Notes under the pieces: model-generated | Databases searched by the model: none | Told to the model about the DNA's origin: nothing | What the model saw: the letters and a program-made list of their open reading frames with translations, nothing else | Shown here: positions 47,563 through 56,096 of the stretch, in pieces | Layout of the letters: the number at the start of each line of letters is the position of its first letter | How positions within the stretch are numbered: position 1 is the stretch's first letter | Assembly (NCBI GenBank): GCA_965202795.1 | Contig: OZ241848.1 | Location: forward strand, 1,922,001-1,986,000 | Direction of reading: 5' to 3' | From: JACOND01 sp965202795 | GTDB taxonomy: Bacteria; Bdellovibrionota; Bdellovibrionia; Bdellovibrionales; UBA1609 | Length of the DNA: 64,000 nt | Position numbers and translations under genes: made by a program

Positions 47563-48612
47563 CTAAAGCTGGCTGAATGAGGAGAGGGGCAGGGATTTGA
47601 TGACCGAATCGGATGCTTTGTTAGTGACAGCCGCATAACAGCCGCTGGCAATTCCCGCCCCGGACAGCGCGGCCAGAGGCCATCCGGCCTCTGGAGAGCC
47701 TGTGAGAAAAAAGACTGCGGAAACAGGCAGGCCAAGCATCAGGGATGCCGCGGCCGCGCGAAGCAAGAGCAATTCTCCTAAATTGCCCCCGGCTGGTTTG
47801 GAAAAATAAAAAACGGATGGAGCGATAAAAGTTATAAGAGCATTCATCCCCGCGGCAAACTCCTCTCTGTGAGATGGCGCTTTGGCCAGGAGGTGGAAAA
47901 GAGAGTCGCCGCCGGAAGTCCGGGAATGCAGCGCGGACAGCAAATCTTTAGCCGGACCGGAAAACAGATCTTCCAGGGCTTTCCAAAAAGCCTCCGGATC
48001 TTCCGCCATCGCCGCCCGCGCCAAAGGGGTTTTTTCCAAAGGGGCAAGGGAAATGTTTTGGCTCCAGATGCTGTCTTGATCGCCTGTGTCCAGCTCAAAA
48101 GCGGACCGAATTCTTTTATGGCGCGCAAAAACCTCAAGCGCCGGCTGATTGTTTCTGGCATCAGCCAAGCCCCGCGCCGTCATTCCGTCCTTGTTTTTTT
48201 TCATAAGCGGCGGAGTGACGGCAATCAGCAGGTCCAGGGCCTCTCTATAAAACTCCGGGATCTCCGCTCTCTGGGCATTATTGAGCGGCGCGGCCAAACG
48301 GCTCATTTCCATATAGATGCTTCGCCTGACCCGGCCCGCTGCCGGAGATATGACTCTTGTAAAATTCCAGGCAGGGCTGCTTAAAAGCTCTTCCATGGCC
48401 GAGCGATAGCCATGAAGAGAGGCATGTCTGATCATCCGCCGCGTCTCAGATGTTTCCCCGCCGGGGGAAAGGCGGGACTTTTCATGCAGAGCCGCAACAG
48501 AAGAGGGAATGAGCGCGCTGTATGCATCTGTTTCCGGGCCGGCCCGCGCCGCCGGCAAAAACAGCAGGCTCAGAGCAAAGCCTCCAGCCCCAATGGCTTT
48601 CCGCTGATTCAT
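47563..48612 (-). CDS. Exported protein with ankyrin-like repeats and C-terminal membrane segments
   Basis: Signal peptide MNQRKAIGAGGFALSLLFLPAARA. The middle has ankyrin-like pieces (KNKDGMTARGLADARNNQPALEVFARHKR; KTPLARAAMAEDPEAFWKALEDLF; GGDSLFHLLAKAPSHREEF), each with the turn and two-helix pattern but poor consensus. Two hydrophobic helices at the end (AAAASLMLGLPVSAVFFLTG and WPLAALSGAGIASGCYAAV) would fix it in the membrane. No function can be named. It has its own strong promoter at 48679. Confidence 0.75.
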   Translation of the reverse strand: MNQRKAIGAGGFALSLLFLPAARAGPETDAYSALIPSSVAALHEKSRLSPGGETSETRRMIRHASLHGYRSAMEELLSSPAWNFTRVISPAAGRVRRSIYMEMSRLAAPLNNAQRAEIPEFYREALDLLIAVTPPLMKKNKDGMTARGLADARNNQPALEVFARHKRIRSAFELDTGDQDSIWSQNISLAPLEKTPLARAAMAEDPEAFWKALEDLFSGPAKDLLSALHSRTSGGDSLFHLLAKAPSHREEFAAGMNALITFIAPSVFYFSKPAGGNLGELLLLRAAAASLMLGLPVSAVFFLTGSPEAGWPLAALSGAGIASGCYAAVTNKASDSVIKSLPLSSFSQL

Positions 48613-48678
48613 GTTTTGCCCTTCCCCTGAAAGCCGGTTTTATGCCGCCTGCGGCCCCCTGAAAATAAAGCCAGAAGC

Positions 48679-48708
48679 ATAATAAGCCGAAAAAAAGGGT
48701 TTTGTCAA
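48679..48708 (-). promoter_or_regulatory. Promoter for the ankyrin-like protein
   Basis: TTGACA (48708-48703), 18 bp, TATTAT (48684-48679). It abuts the tRNA-derived array. Confidence 0.65.
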
Positions 48709-48720
48709 ATCCAGATTTTG

Positions 48721-49082
48721 CGGCCGGAGGGATATGGCAACAGCGGCGGGACTCGAACCGCGGCCGGAGGGATAAGGCAATAGCGGCGGGACTCGAGCCG
48801 CAGCCGGAGGGATATGGCGATGGTGGCAGGACTCGAACCGCGGCCTGCGGCTTGAAAGGCCGCCGCTTTTTATCCGCCGCCGGAGGGATATGGCGATGGC
48901 GGCGGGACTCGAACCGCGGCCTGCGGCTTGGAAGGCCGCTGCTTTTTATCCGCAGCCGGAGGGATATGGCAATAGCGGCGGGACTCGAACCGCGGCCTGC
49001 GGCTTGAAAGGCCGCCGCTTTTTATCCGCCGCCGGAGGGATATGGCAATAGCGGCGGGACTCGAGCCGCAGCCGGAGGGATA
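48721..49082 (-). repeat. Tandem array of tRNA-Arg 3' fragments
   Basis: Six head-to-tail units lie directly downstream of tRNA-Arg, each made of the tRNA 3' end (CCA, acceptor, T arm) plus the 3' trailer TATCCCTCCGGC. Three long units (about 76 bp: 48803, 48879, 48955) also hold the variable and anticodon arms, with anticodons changed to TTC, TCC and TTC. Three short units (about 40 bp: 48723, 48763, 49031) stop after the T loop. All lack the D arm and 5' acceptor, and the T stem is broken, so none is a working tRNA. Confidence 0.92.
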
Positions 49083-49159
49083 TGGCGATGGCGGCAGGAC
49101 TCGAACCTGCGACCTGCGGCTTAGAAGGCCGCTGCTCTATCCAGCTGAGCTACGCCACC
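49083..49159 (-). tRNA. tRNA-Arg (TCT)
   Basis: Complete cloverleaf with encoded CCA: acceptor GGTGGCG/CGCCATC, D arm GCTC...GAGC, anticodon arm GCGGC CTTCTAA GCCGC (TCT), T arm GCAGG TTCGAGT CCTGC, discriminator G. It is the source of the truncated repeats that follow it. Confidence 0.98.
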
Positions 49160-49181
49160 GTAAAAAAGCCAGGCGGAGATT

Positions 49182-50480
49182 TTACTGCTTTTGCTGGCTT
49201 TTGGGAACATTTTTTCCGAAGGCCAGCAAAGCAAGCCCCGCAATCCCCGAAACCCCTGAGGCGGCCAAAATGCTCAGCTTGGCGTAAGAGTGAAGCTGAT
49301 CTGCCAGATCAAAGCTTAAGTTTGTAATAAACAAAGACATTGTAAAGCCAATCCCCCCAAGAAATCCAACAGAGATGATCTGCCGCCAGTTTACATGCTG
49401 CGGGAGCTGGGCAATCCCCGCCGCGCAGGAAAGATAAGAAAACAGCGCGATGCCAACAGGCTTTCCAAGGCAAAGCCCGATAATGATCCCATAAGACACT
49501 TCCGCCTGTATCCAGCTCTCCAGATTGACAGAATCTATGGCAATCCCCGCGTTGGAGAAGGCAAACAGGGGAATGATCAGATAGTTCACATAGGGATGAA
49601 AAATATCAGTCAAATTCTGGAGCGGCGAGCGGGTGTTTTTGGCCACAGCGCTGATTTTTTTCAGCTGCTGAATGTCAGGCTCTTTGCCGCGGAAGGCCTT
49701 GCTGGCCGCATCCACAGCCTGTTTGCCCGTAAACCGCTTTTGATGAGGGATCAAAAAGCCCAGGATGACTCCGCTGAGGGTCGCATGCAGCCCGCTGTTG
49801 AGCGCGCAGACCCAAAGCGCCAGCGCCAGCGCGGCCAGAACAAAATTATTATGCAGCCCTATCCGAAAATAAAGCCAGATGGCAAAGCACACAATGCATG
49901 CCAGGCCCAAAAAGGGGCCGGAAACGCCCTTGCTGTAAAAAAGCGCAATCACTAAAACCGCCACAATGTCGTCAATGATGGCCAGGCTCAGCAGAAAAAC
50001 CTTTAATGAGAGCGGAACCTTCCGCGACACAAGGCTTAAAATCCCCAGGGCAAAGGCAATGTCAGTGGCTATGGGAATGCCCCAGCCGCGCTCTCCAGGC
50101 TCCCCCATGTTGATAAAATAATAAATCCCCGCCGGGACAATGCAGCCTCCAATGGCGGCCATAATGGGGAGAGCGGCTTTTTTTGGCGAGGAAAGCTCCC
50201 CCTCCTTCATGGCCATTTTGATCTCCATGCCCACGACAAAAAAGAACACGGCCATAAGGCCCTCATTGATAATGTCGTGAATATTGGGTTTGAGAAAATA
50301 GGGGCCTAGGTTTAAGGAGAAAAGCGGCTTGTGGTTTAAAGACTCATAAAAGGAGCTAAGCCCCGCAATCCCTGAGTTGGCAATATACAGGGCGGCGCCG
50401 GCCATGCCCAAAAGCAGGATATCGCTTATGGCGATGGAGCGGAAAAATGAGCGAAGAGGCTTTCCAAGAAGAGAGAGCAT
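49182..50480 (-). CDS. nhaA: Na+/H+ antiporter NhaA
   Basis: Inner-membrane antiporter exporting sodium for protons, used in salt and pH homeostasis. Twelve hydrophobic segments. Diagnostic parts: NEGLMAVFFFVVGMEIK, PIATDIAFALGILSL with the Asp equivalent to D133, SLAIIDDIVAVLVIALFY with the paired transport aspartates equivalent to D163 and D164, LHATLSGVILGFLIP and the GKPVGIALFSYL helix. Length 432 is a little above the E. coli protein (388), which is usual for this subgroup. It lies just after tRNA-Arg on the same strand, with no overlap to neighbours. Confidence 0.97.
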   Translation of the reverse strand: MLSLLGKPLRSFFRSIAISDILLLGMAGAALYIANSGIAGLSSFYESLNHKPLFSLNLGPYFLKPNIHDIINEGLMAVFFFVVGMEIKMAMKEGELSSPKKAALPIMAAIGGCIVPAGIYYFINMGEPGERGWGIPIATDIAFALGILSLVSRKVPLSLKVFLLSLAIIDDIVAVLVIALFYSKGVSGPFLGLACIVCFAIWLYFRIGLHNNFVLAALALALWVCALNSGLHATLSGVILGFLIPHQKRFTGKQAVDAASKAFRGKEPDIQQLKKISAVAKNTRSPLQNLTDIFHPYVNYLIIPLFAFSNAGIAIDSVNLESWIQAEVSYGIIIGLCLGKPVGIALFSYLSCAAGIAQLPQHVNWRQIISVGFLGGIGFTMSLFITNLSFDLADQLHSYAKLSILAASGVSGIAGLALLAFGKNVPKSQQKQ

Positions 50481-50608
50481 GTTAAAAACAGCCTGAATGT
50501 TGTTTTGCGCGGGGCCTGCCTGTCTGCGGACTCTTTAATATGACTTTTTCGCTCTGGATGACTGTGATTTTTCCGCCGCCCCGGATGATTATGGACAACC
50601 TCCCCGGA

Positions 50609-51028
50609 TTATTTGGAAAAATGAGGGCATAAAACATCTTCGCTGATTCTTTTGACTTCCCGCTCTCCGCATTTTGCCTGCTCCAATCGCGAGGGCTTGT
50701 CTTCGCATGTGTTAAGGGCAATGGGGAGGCGGTCTGTGATTCGGCTGTATTTTTCTTGAAGCCCCTCAGGCTCTTTCACCCCCTCCGGCAGATTGCGCAT
50801 CATTTCCGCAAGGCTGCTTTCAAACCCCGCCCTGCATTCGGCTGTTCCGTTTTTGACCCTCAAATTTTTTTCCCGATCGGGAATCTTGCTTTGAATGATC
50901 AGCTTTATTGAGCTTATGCAGCTGTAATAGTCTCCATGGATTTTTTCGCATTTTTTTTTAACTTTTGAAAGAGGGCAGCCGGGAAGCGCCAAGCCGGCCA
51001 AAAGCATCAACAGGATTTTGGCGCGCAT
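50609..51028 (-). CDS. Small cysteine-containing lipoprotein
   Basis: A 139-residue protein with the lipoprotein signal MRAKILLMLLAGLALPGC (Cys 18). Six more cysteines follow (KKKCEKI, YYSCISS, TAECRAG, LNTCEDK, QAKCGER, VLCPHF), which could form disulfides in the periplasm. The rest is charged and helical. No family is recognised. No good ribosome binding site is visible. It shares its strand with orn and nhaA. Confidence 0.7.
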   Translation of the reverse strand: MRAKILLMLLAGLALPGCPLSKVKKKCEKIHGDYYSCISSIKLIIQSKIPDREKNLRVKNGTAECRAGFESSLAEMMRNLPEGVKEPEGLQEKYSRITDRLPIALNTCEDKPSRLEQAKCGEREVKRISEDVLCPHFSK

Positions 51029-51459
51029 GGAACTGCCCGAAAGCCATTGGTTTGCCCAGTCTGCTCAGTTTGCCGGTTTGTCTGGCTTGTCCGGCCCGCT
51101 CAAACGCGCCCGGTTTTGCCAGCTCATCAAAATTGGCCCGGCTTGCTCCATTCGCCCCTTTCGCCCAGGCCGCTGCCTTTGCGAGGCCGGACTGAAAACC
51201 CCCTTGCGCCGCCTCTCCCAGCGCCTCTCCAGCCTCTCCAGCCTCCCCAGTCTCCCCAGTCTCCCATGGATTGGGCATCCCCGCCGCCATCTCTTTTAGC
51301 AGCTCAAAGCCCTCCGCCGGGCGGGGCTGAGGCCTTTCAGGCCGCCCCTTTAGTATACACAATACAGAGGCCGGCCCGGCAAGCGCTTTTGAGACAAAAT
51401 CAGGCATGCGGGGCAAAAAGCCAGACTTTCGGCTGTTTTTTGCCGGCCCGCCGCGGCGC
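51029..51459. other. Low-complexity region
   Basis: No credible gene. Between 51217 and 51270 a degenerate 9-bp unit (CCTCTCCAG/TCTCCCCAG) repeats about six times. Frames open on both strands here (including a 152-codon one at 51416-50958) reflect this composition. Confidence 0.5.
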
Positions 51460-52029
51460 TTATTCCTGTCCGGCCGGGCTTTTAAGCTGCATGCAGCTTA
51501 AGTAATACTGAAACTCTTTGATGCTCTCCCTGGTGTCTTCCAAAGCCCTGTGCCTGTTTTCCTTTTTAAACAAAAACCCTCTGGGCTCGAAGTACAGCTT
51601 CCAGGCCGTTACATCCAGCATCCGGTAGGAGAGCAGCTTTTCCAGCCGCGGCATGTGCCTTTTTATGAAATTCCTGTCCTGATAGATGCAGTTGCCGGCG
51701 AGAATCGCCGGCTGATCCCCTGGAAAATAGTGCTCCGCGAGGCTTGTCAGGTCGTCCTCCACAGAGACAAGGCTTTTCCCGCCCGCAATCAGGGGGTAGA
51801 GGCCGGATTTGCGGTGGCATTTTTGATTCCAGGAGTCCATGGCCTCCAGCCGCTCCTGCGGCTGCCGGACAGGGCTTTGATAAAAATCCAGCTCGCTCAG
51901 CTCATGATCCGTCACAACGGCCGCGGCCTCAATGATCACATCGGTTTCGGGGGAAAGGCCCGTCATCTCCAGGTCCAGCCAAAGAATTTTGTTTAGAAGA
52001 TCTGGATTTCCGTCCGCTGCTTCAGACAT
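51460..52029 (-). CDS. orn: Oligoribonuclease
   Basis: 3'-5' exonuclease that degrades 2-5 nt RNA, including pGpG. DEDDh motifs: ILWLDLEMTGL (first Asp and Glu), LAGNCIYQDRNFIKRHMP (Asp) and HRALEDTRESIKEFQYYL (His and last Asp). Length 189 is close to the E. coli enzyme (181). The start ATG at 52029 has no strong ribosome binding site. It lies near smr and speE on the same strand with short gaps; the three may be co-transcribed. Confidence 0.97.
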   Translation of the reverse strand: MSEAADGNPDLLNKILWLDLEMTGLSPETDVIIEAAAVVTDHELSELDFYQSPVRQPQERLEAMDSWNQKCHRKSGLYPLIAGGKSLVSVEDDLTSLAEHYFPGDQPAILAGNCIYQDRNFIKRHMPRLEKLLSYRMLDVTAWKLYFEPRGFLFKKENRHRALEDTRESIKEFQYYLSCMQLKSPAGQE

Positions 52030-52108
52030 GCTTTTTTGTCTCCATAAGGCCGGCTGCGGCCTGAATCAGCCCTTTTTATAAGGTTATCAGGCGGCAAAAA
52101 ACAGCCGC

Positions 52109-52360
52109 TCAGCTTAAATCCACAATCAGGGCGCCCTGGTTTTCCCTGCCATGAGCGGTTTCATATCTCCAGGGAAAGCCGCCGCGGCGCAGATACTCAA
52201 TGGCTGTTTTTCGGACAAGCCCCCGGCCTTTTCCCACAATGATCAGAAGCTCGCGGCTGGAGTCATTTTTTGTGACAAACCGGTCAATAAGATCAAAAAC
52301 CTCGTCTGTCTGGCGGCCATGGAGATCCAGCGAGGGCGGGGCTTTTCTAGTGGAGGGCAT
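52109..52360 (-). CDS. Stand-alone Smr domain protein
   Basis: The whole 83-residue protein is one Smr (MutS2 C-terminal) domain: LDLHGRQTDEVFDLIDRF with the DLHG motif, LLIIVGKGRGLVRKTAIEYL in place of the HGxG loop (here GKGRG), and ENQGALIVDL at the end. Smr domains are endonucleases or nucleic-acid-binding modules acting on branched DNA or stalled ribosomes. The first conserved His of the loop is replaced by Lys, which is common in small Smr proteins. Target unknown. Confidence 0.93.
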   Translation of the reverse strand: MPSTRKAPPSLDLHGRQTDEVFDLIDRFVTKNDSSRELLIIVGKGRGLVRKTAIEYLRRGGFPWRYETAHGRENQGALIVDLS

Positions 52361-52537
52361 TTTTTTCTCTCAGCCGCCTCCCCCCCGCCATGCCTCCCGT
52401 TTGATAATATGGCGCGGATATTTCCGTTTGGCAACAGGGTTTTTTTTAGGAGGGGCGCTCCGCCTATCAGCCGGCGGGGGGCCTCCGCTTCAAAATCCCG
52501 GCCGCCTCCGGCCGCCAGCCCCGGCCTTAGGGGGCGC

Positions 52538-53470
52538 TCAAAGGGTCCAGGAGGAGCCAAACGCGCGCTTGGCGAACTGGGGGCGGGCAAAGGCGGCGCG
52601 GTGTGTTTCGCTGTTATAGTATTTGAGCTTTCCCTTAAGGCGGGGCGCCCGCAAATCCTTTATCGGGCGCGGCCCTTTTGAGGCAAACAAAAAGGACCAT
52701 CTTCCGCCTGGATAGCTCAAATTGCTGTAGCTGTAAAAGCCTGTTTTGGGAAACAAATTATGGGCCATCCGCAAAAATTTTTTCTGAAAATCCAGCTCAT
52801 AAAACGGCGAGCCGCCCTGGGCCGCCACAATGCCGTCCGGCTTTAGGGCGCGGCGGAGATTCCGGTAAAACCTCTCTCCAAATAAAACCGAAGAAGGCCC
52901 CACAGGGTCCGAAGAGTCCACAAGCGCGACATCAAAAGAGCCTTCCGGGCAGTTTGCAACATACTCAGCGCCGTCTTCAAGCCGAAGCTCCAGCAGGGGG
53001 TGATCCAGCGCGGCCGCCGCGCCCCTCAAATGCTTTCGGCAGGCCGAGACAACCATAGAATCAATTTCAGCCATGACGCAGCGCTTAAGCCCCCGGCGCT
53101 TTAGGGCCTCGCGGGCTGTTCCGCCATCGCCGCCGCCAATGATCAGGACATTTTCCGGCCGGGGATGGCAGGACATAGGGACATGGGCAAGCATTTCGTG
53201 GTAAATAAACTCATCGCGCTCGCAGGTCATGATGATTCCATCATTGATGAGCATGCGGCCGTGGCCCCAGGTTTCAATAATCTTCACATTTTGAAATTTG
53301 CTCTGGCCCTCAAAAAGGATTTTTTTGTATTTAAATCCCATGGCGGTCAGGCCCTGATGCCTCTCATAAAACCATTTTTCGGCCTGCCGGCCCCGGGCCG
53401 GCTGGTTTTTGGCGGCGGCTGCGGCGGGGCTGGTTTTTTTTACAGGCTTTTTTGCGGGATTTTTTCTCAT
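52538..53470 (-). CDS. speE: Spermidine synthase
   Basis: Aminopropyltransferase making spermidine from putrescine and decarboxylated S-adenosylmethionine. Core motifs: WFYERHQGL, GRMLINDGIIMTCERDEFIYHEML, VLIIGGGDGGTAREALK (cofactor site) and FDVALVDSSDPVGPS with the catalytic Asp; then LFGERFYRNLRRAL and SYPGGRWSFLFASKG. The first 30 residues are a Lys/Ala-rich tail not seen in other SpeE. Length 310 versus about 290. A second, membrane-fused spermidine synthase homologue lies at 56097. Confidence 0.96.
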   Translation of the reverse strand: MRKNPAKKPVKKTSPAAAAAKNQPARGRQAEKWFYERHQGLTAMGFKYKKILFEGQSKFQNVKIIETWGHGRMLINDGIIMTCERDEFIYHEMLAHVPMSCHPRPENVLIIGGGDGGTAREALKRRGLKRCVMAEIDSMVVSACRKHLRGAAAALDHPLLELRLEDGAEYVANCPEGSFDVALVDSSDPVGPSSVLFGERFYRNLRRALKPDGIVAAQGGSPFYELDFQKKFLRMAHNLFPKTGFYSYSNLSYPGGRWSFLFASKGPRPIKDLRAPRLKGKLKYYNSETHRAAFARPQFAKRAFGSSWTL

Positions 53471-53576
53471 AATTCAGCCGCGCCAGTTTTGTTTGGGAAA
53501 AACCTCTGCCTGTTTGAGCCGGGCCTGTTTGAGCCGGACATTTCAGCTGTGAAGAAAGCTCCAGGCGCCCAGCCCT

Positions 53577-54785
53577 TTAAATATCCAAAAGCAGGCGGGC
53601 CGGCTCCTCCAGCCCCTCCTTCACTTTGACCAAAAACCCCACAGACTCTCTTCCGTCGACTATGCGGTGATCGTAAGAGAGCGCCAGATACATCATGGGG
53701 CGGATCTCCACCCTGCCATTTATGGCGACAGGCCGATCCTCAATTTTGTGCATGCCCAAAATGCCGCTTTGCGGCGGATTTAAAATAGGGCTTGAAAGCA
53801 GCGAGCCAAAAACCCCTCCGTTGCTTATCGTAAAAGTGCCGCCAAAAAGCTCATCCGGCGCCAGCCGGCGGCTCAAGGCCCGGTCTCTGTAGTCTATGAT
53901 CTGCCTTTCAATGTCTCCGAGGCTCAGTTTTTCAGCCTGAAAAATCACAGGGACAACAAGGCCTTTTTCAGAGCTGATGGCGACCCCGATATGGCAGGAG
54001 TCATTGTAAACAATGTCTTCCCCCTCAATAAAGGCGTTGATTCGCGGATAAGCCTTCAGGGCCGCCGCCGCGGCCTTCACAAAAAACCCCATAAAGCCCA
54101 GCTTGACCCCGTGTTTTTTCATAAAGCTCTCCTGGCAGCTTTTCCGAAGGTGAATGATGCGGGACATGTCAGCCTCGTTAAAAGTGCTGAGGGTGGCGCT
54201 TGTCTGCTGCGAAAAAACAAGCCTTTCGGCTGTGATTTTGCGGAGCCGGCTCATAGGCTCCCGGCTTTGGCCCTCTCTGAGGGCGGCGGAGCTTTGCGGC
54301 GGGCTGGACGGCGGCGCGTCTTCCGGGGCGGAGGCCCCGCCCTCTTTGAGAGCTTTCAGAACATCCTCTTTTGTGAGCCGTCCGCCTTTGCCTGTTCCGG
54401 GAATGCCGTAAGGCGGGGAGAGCCGGCTCTCTCCAAGGAGCCTTCTGACAGCCGGGCTTAAGCCCTCATCAGGATTGATTGTCCCCGCGGCGGGAGGCCG
54501 GGGCGGCGGCGGGGCCTGCGGAGCCGGCGGCGGGCCGGCCGGGGCGGCGCCTTCCGCCTCTTCTATAAAGGCAATCAGATCCCCGGCTGAAACCTGGCCT
54601 TTTTCCTTGACAATTGTGAGGGCGCCGCTGGCCGGCGCGGCAATTTCCAGGGAGGCTTTGTCGGTTTCAAGCAGAGTCAGGGCCTCGCCCTTTTTCACAA
54701 AATCGCCGGTTTTCCGCTCCCATTTCTCAATATCGGCCTGGGTGGCGGATTCCCCCGCGGAGGGGGCTTTGATGTCATGCCTCAT
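53577..54785 (-). CDS. sucB: Dihydrolipoyllysine succinyltransferase (2-oxoglutarate dehydrogenase E2)
   Basis: E2 core of a 2-oxo acid dehydrogenase. I start at ATG 54785 (MRHDIKAPSAGESATQADI, the family N-terminus); a TTG frame to 54815 is less likely. The lipoyl domain carries ETDKAS with the lipoyl Lys near 43. After a Pro/Ala linker comes the E3-binding domain (LSPAVRRLLGESRL, KGGRLTKEDVLKAL) and the catalytic domain with VPVIFQAEKLSLGDIERQI, GTFTISNGGVFGSLLS and SYDHRIVDGRESVGFL. The features PQSGILGMHKIEDRPV and MYLALSYDHR match SucB rather than pyruvate E2. No E1 or E3 gene is next to it. Confidence 0.93.
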   Translation of the reverse strand: MRHDIKAPSAGESATQADIEKWERKTGDFVKKGEALTLLETDKASLEIAAPASGALTIVKEKGQVSAGDLIAFIEEAEGAAPAGPPPAPQAPPPPRPPAAGTINPDEGLSPAVRRLLGESRLSPPYGIPGTGKGGRLTKEDVLKALKEGGASAPEDAPPSSPPQSSAALREGQSREPMSRLRKITAERLVFSQQTSATLSTFNEADMSRIIHLRKSCQESFMKKHGVKLGFMGFFVKAAAAALKAYPRINAFIEGEDIVYNDSCHIGVAISSEKGLVVPVIFQAEKLSLGDIERQIIDYRDRALSRRLAPDELFGGTFTISNGGVFGSLLSSPILNPPQSGILGMHKIEDRPVAINGRVEIRPMMYLALSYDHRIVDGRESVGFLVKVKEGLEEPARLLLDI

Positions 54786-55148
54786 AGCCGTCTTATAACC
54801 TGTCAGGCTGAACAAAGCAAAGCCCCTAAAAAAAAGAGCCGGCCCGCATGCCCCTCAGTGTTTGAAAAAGGGCGGGGCTTTCCGCCGCGGAGCGAATGGG
54901 GGGGCATGGCGCTCCGCAGCCGGCATTTTTCCTCTGCCGGCGGCTGCGCTTTCAGCCGGGGCGCGGGGGCTTTTAAGCGGGCGCCTCTTTTTTTTGCTTT
55001 TTTTCTTGTTTTTGCGCCCAAAAGCTTTTAGCTTTTAAGGACAGAAGCCTTAATGAGGCATTGTTTGAGGGAGTCCCCGCAGCCTCGGAGAGAGAGGGAG
55101 CCGGGCTTTCAAAAAAAAACGCATCTAAAAGGCGGCGGGGGGGATAAA
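54786..55148. other. Intergenic region, 363 bp
   Basis: Between divergent sucB and the exported protein. No supported gene; plus and minus frames here are composition-driven. No convincing promoter pair was found. Confidence 0.45.
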
Positions 55149-56081
55149 ATGCCAGTCAAAGCAAAAAAATCAAAAAGCTCTTCCGCGGGCCGGACTTTAA
55201 GCCGGCTTCTGGCAAAATTTTTTGCGGGGGCGGCGGTTTTTTTCTGCGCCTTTTCCGCTTTTTTTGCCATTCAGGCCCATGCCTGCGAGCGGGGGGAGGC
55301 CAAAGTGGAAATAGATCATGAGGGCCGCTATAGCTCAGCCGCCAGAGGCAAATATGTTCTGCTGTTCTGCGATGGCGTTTTTTTTGACGCTCCAGAGGGC
55401 CGCCAGCTGGCCGCTTTTCTTGAGAGCCGGAAAGGAGACGCGAATTTTCGCAGGCAGGCCTCTCAGGCTATAGGGATGAAGTATAATGACATCATAAAAG
55501 CCGCCAGCCAGGCGGGGGGCGATCGCCTGGCTCCTTTTGCGGACACCTCCTCCGGCCTGCAGTATTTGGCCGGCCAGTACCCCTTGTTTATTGCCGAACA
55601 GGAAAAGGCCCGCCGGGCGGAAACTGAGAAAAAATACAAAACATTCCCTGTCCGCCTAAGGGAGCTTTCAAAGCTTGCAGCGCATAACAAGAGGCAGATT
55701 CAAGCTGTCAAGGCAAAAGACACTTACTCCTGCCCCAGGCTTTCGGCGCCCATCCATGTTCTTGAAGTGGCTTTTCAGGATGGCGAATCCTTTAGAATGC
55801 TGCCTGTTGATATGAAGCCCGCCGGGACAAAAAACCGGCATGAGCTGAGCTATTTCCGCCCCTATCTCAACCTGGTTTTTTACAACAATACAGAGCTGTT
55901 TAAAAGAGTCTTGGAAATCCCGCCATCTGGAAGCGCGCTTTGGTTTGGCCCTGATGGGAAAAAACACCCCATCAGCCGCTCCGGGGGGTTTAAGCGGTAT
56001 GCTGATTTTGCGGCTTTCACAAGGGGCGGCATCGCCCGCGAGTGCGATCTGCGGGATATCACATCAAAACTTGTTTATTAG
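55149..56081 (+). CDS. Exported protein of unknown function
   Basis: I place the start at ATG 55149 (GGGGGGGAT before it), which gives a basic N-terminus and hydrophobic core (KFFAGAAVFFCAFSAFFAI) ending at AHAC, a signal peptide; the open frame extends upstream to 55053. The mature part has KYVLLFCDGVFFDAPEG, an alpha-helical middle (IAEQEKARRAETEKKY) and a late SALWFGPDGKKHPISRSGGFKRY. No family is recognised. It is followed 15 bp later by the membrane-fused spermidine synthase homologue, so the two may share an mRNA. Confidence 0.75.
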   Translation: MPVKAKKSKSSSAGRTLSRLLAKFFAGAAVFFCAFSAFFAIQAHACERGEAKVEIDHEGRYSSAARGKYVLLFCDGVFFDAPEGRQLAAFLESRKGDANFRRQASQAIGMKYNDIIKAASQAGGDRLAPFADTSSGLQYLAGQYPLFIAEQEKARRAETEKKYKTFPVRLRELSKLAAHNKRQIQAVKAKDTYSCPRLSAPIHVLEVAFQDGESFRMLPVDMKPAGTKNRHELSYFRPYLNLVFYNNTELFKRVLEIPPSGSALWFGPDGKKHPISRSGGFKRYADFAAFTRGGIARECDLRDITSKLVY

Positions 56082-56096
56082 CCCGCAGCCGCGGCC

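Noticed and set aside
48721..49082. CRISPR-like array
   Set aside because: Units repeat with fixed spacing in part, but the sequence between them is not variable and every unit is explained by the adjacent tRNA-Arg 3' end.
48702..49327. Protein-coding frames of 101 and 81 codons over tRNA-Arg and its array
   Set aside because: They are translations of the tRNA repeat (GRTRTCDL type), a known annotation artefact.
50958..51416. 152-codon minus-strand gene upstream of the small lipoprotein
   Set aside because: Low-complexity sequence over a 9-bp repeat, no recognisable domain, overlaps the lipoprotein start.
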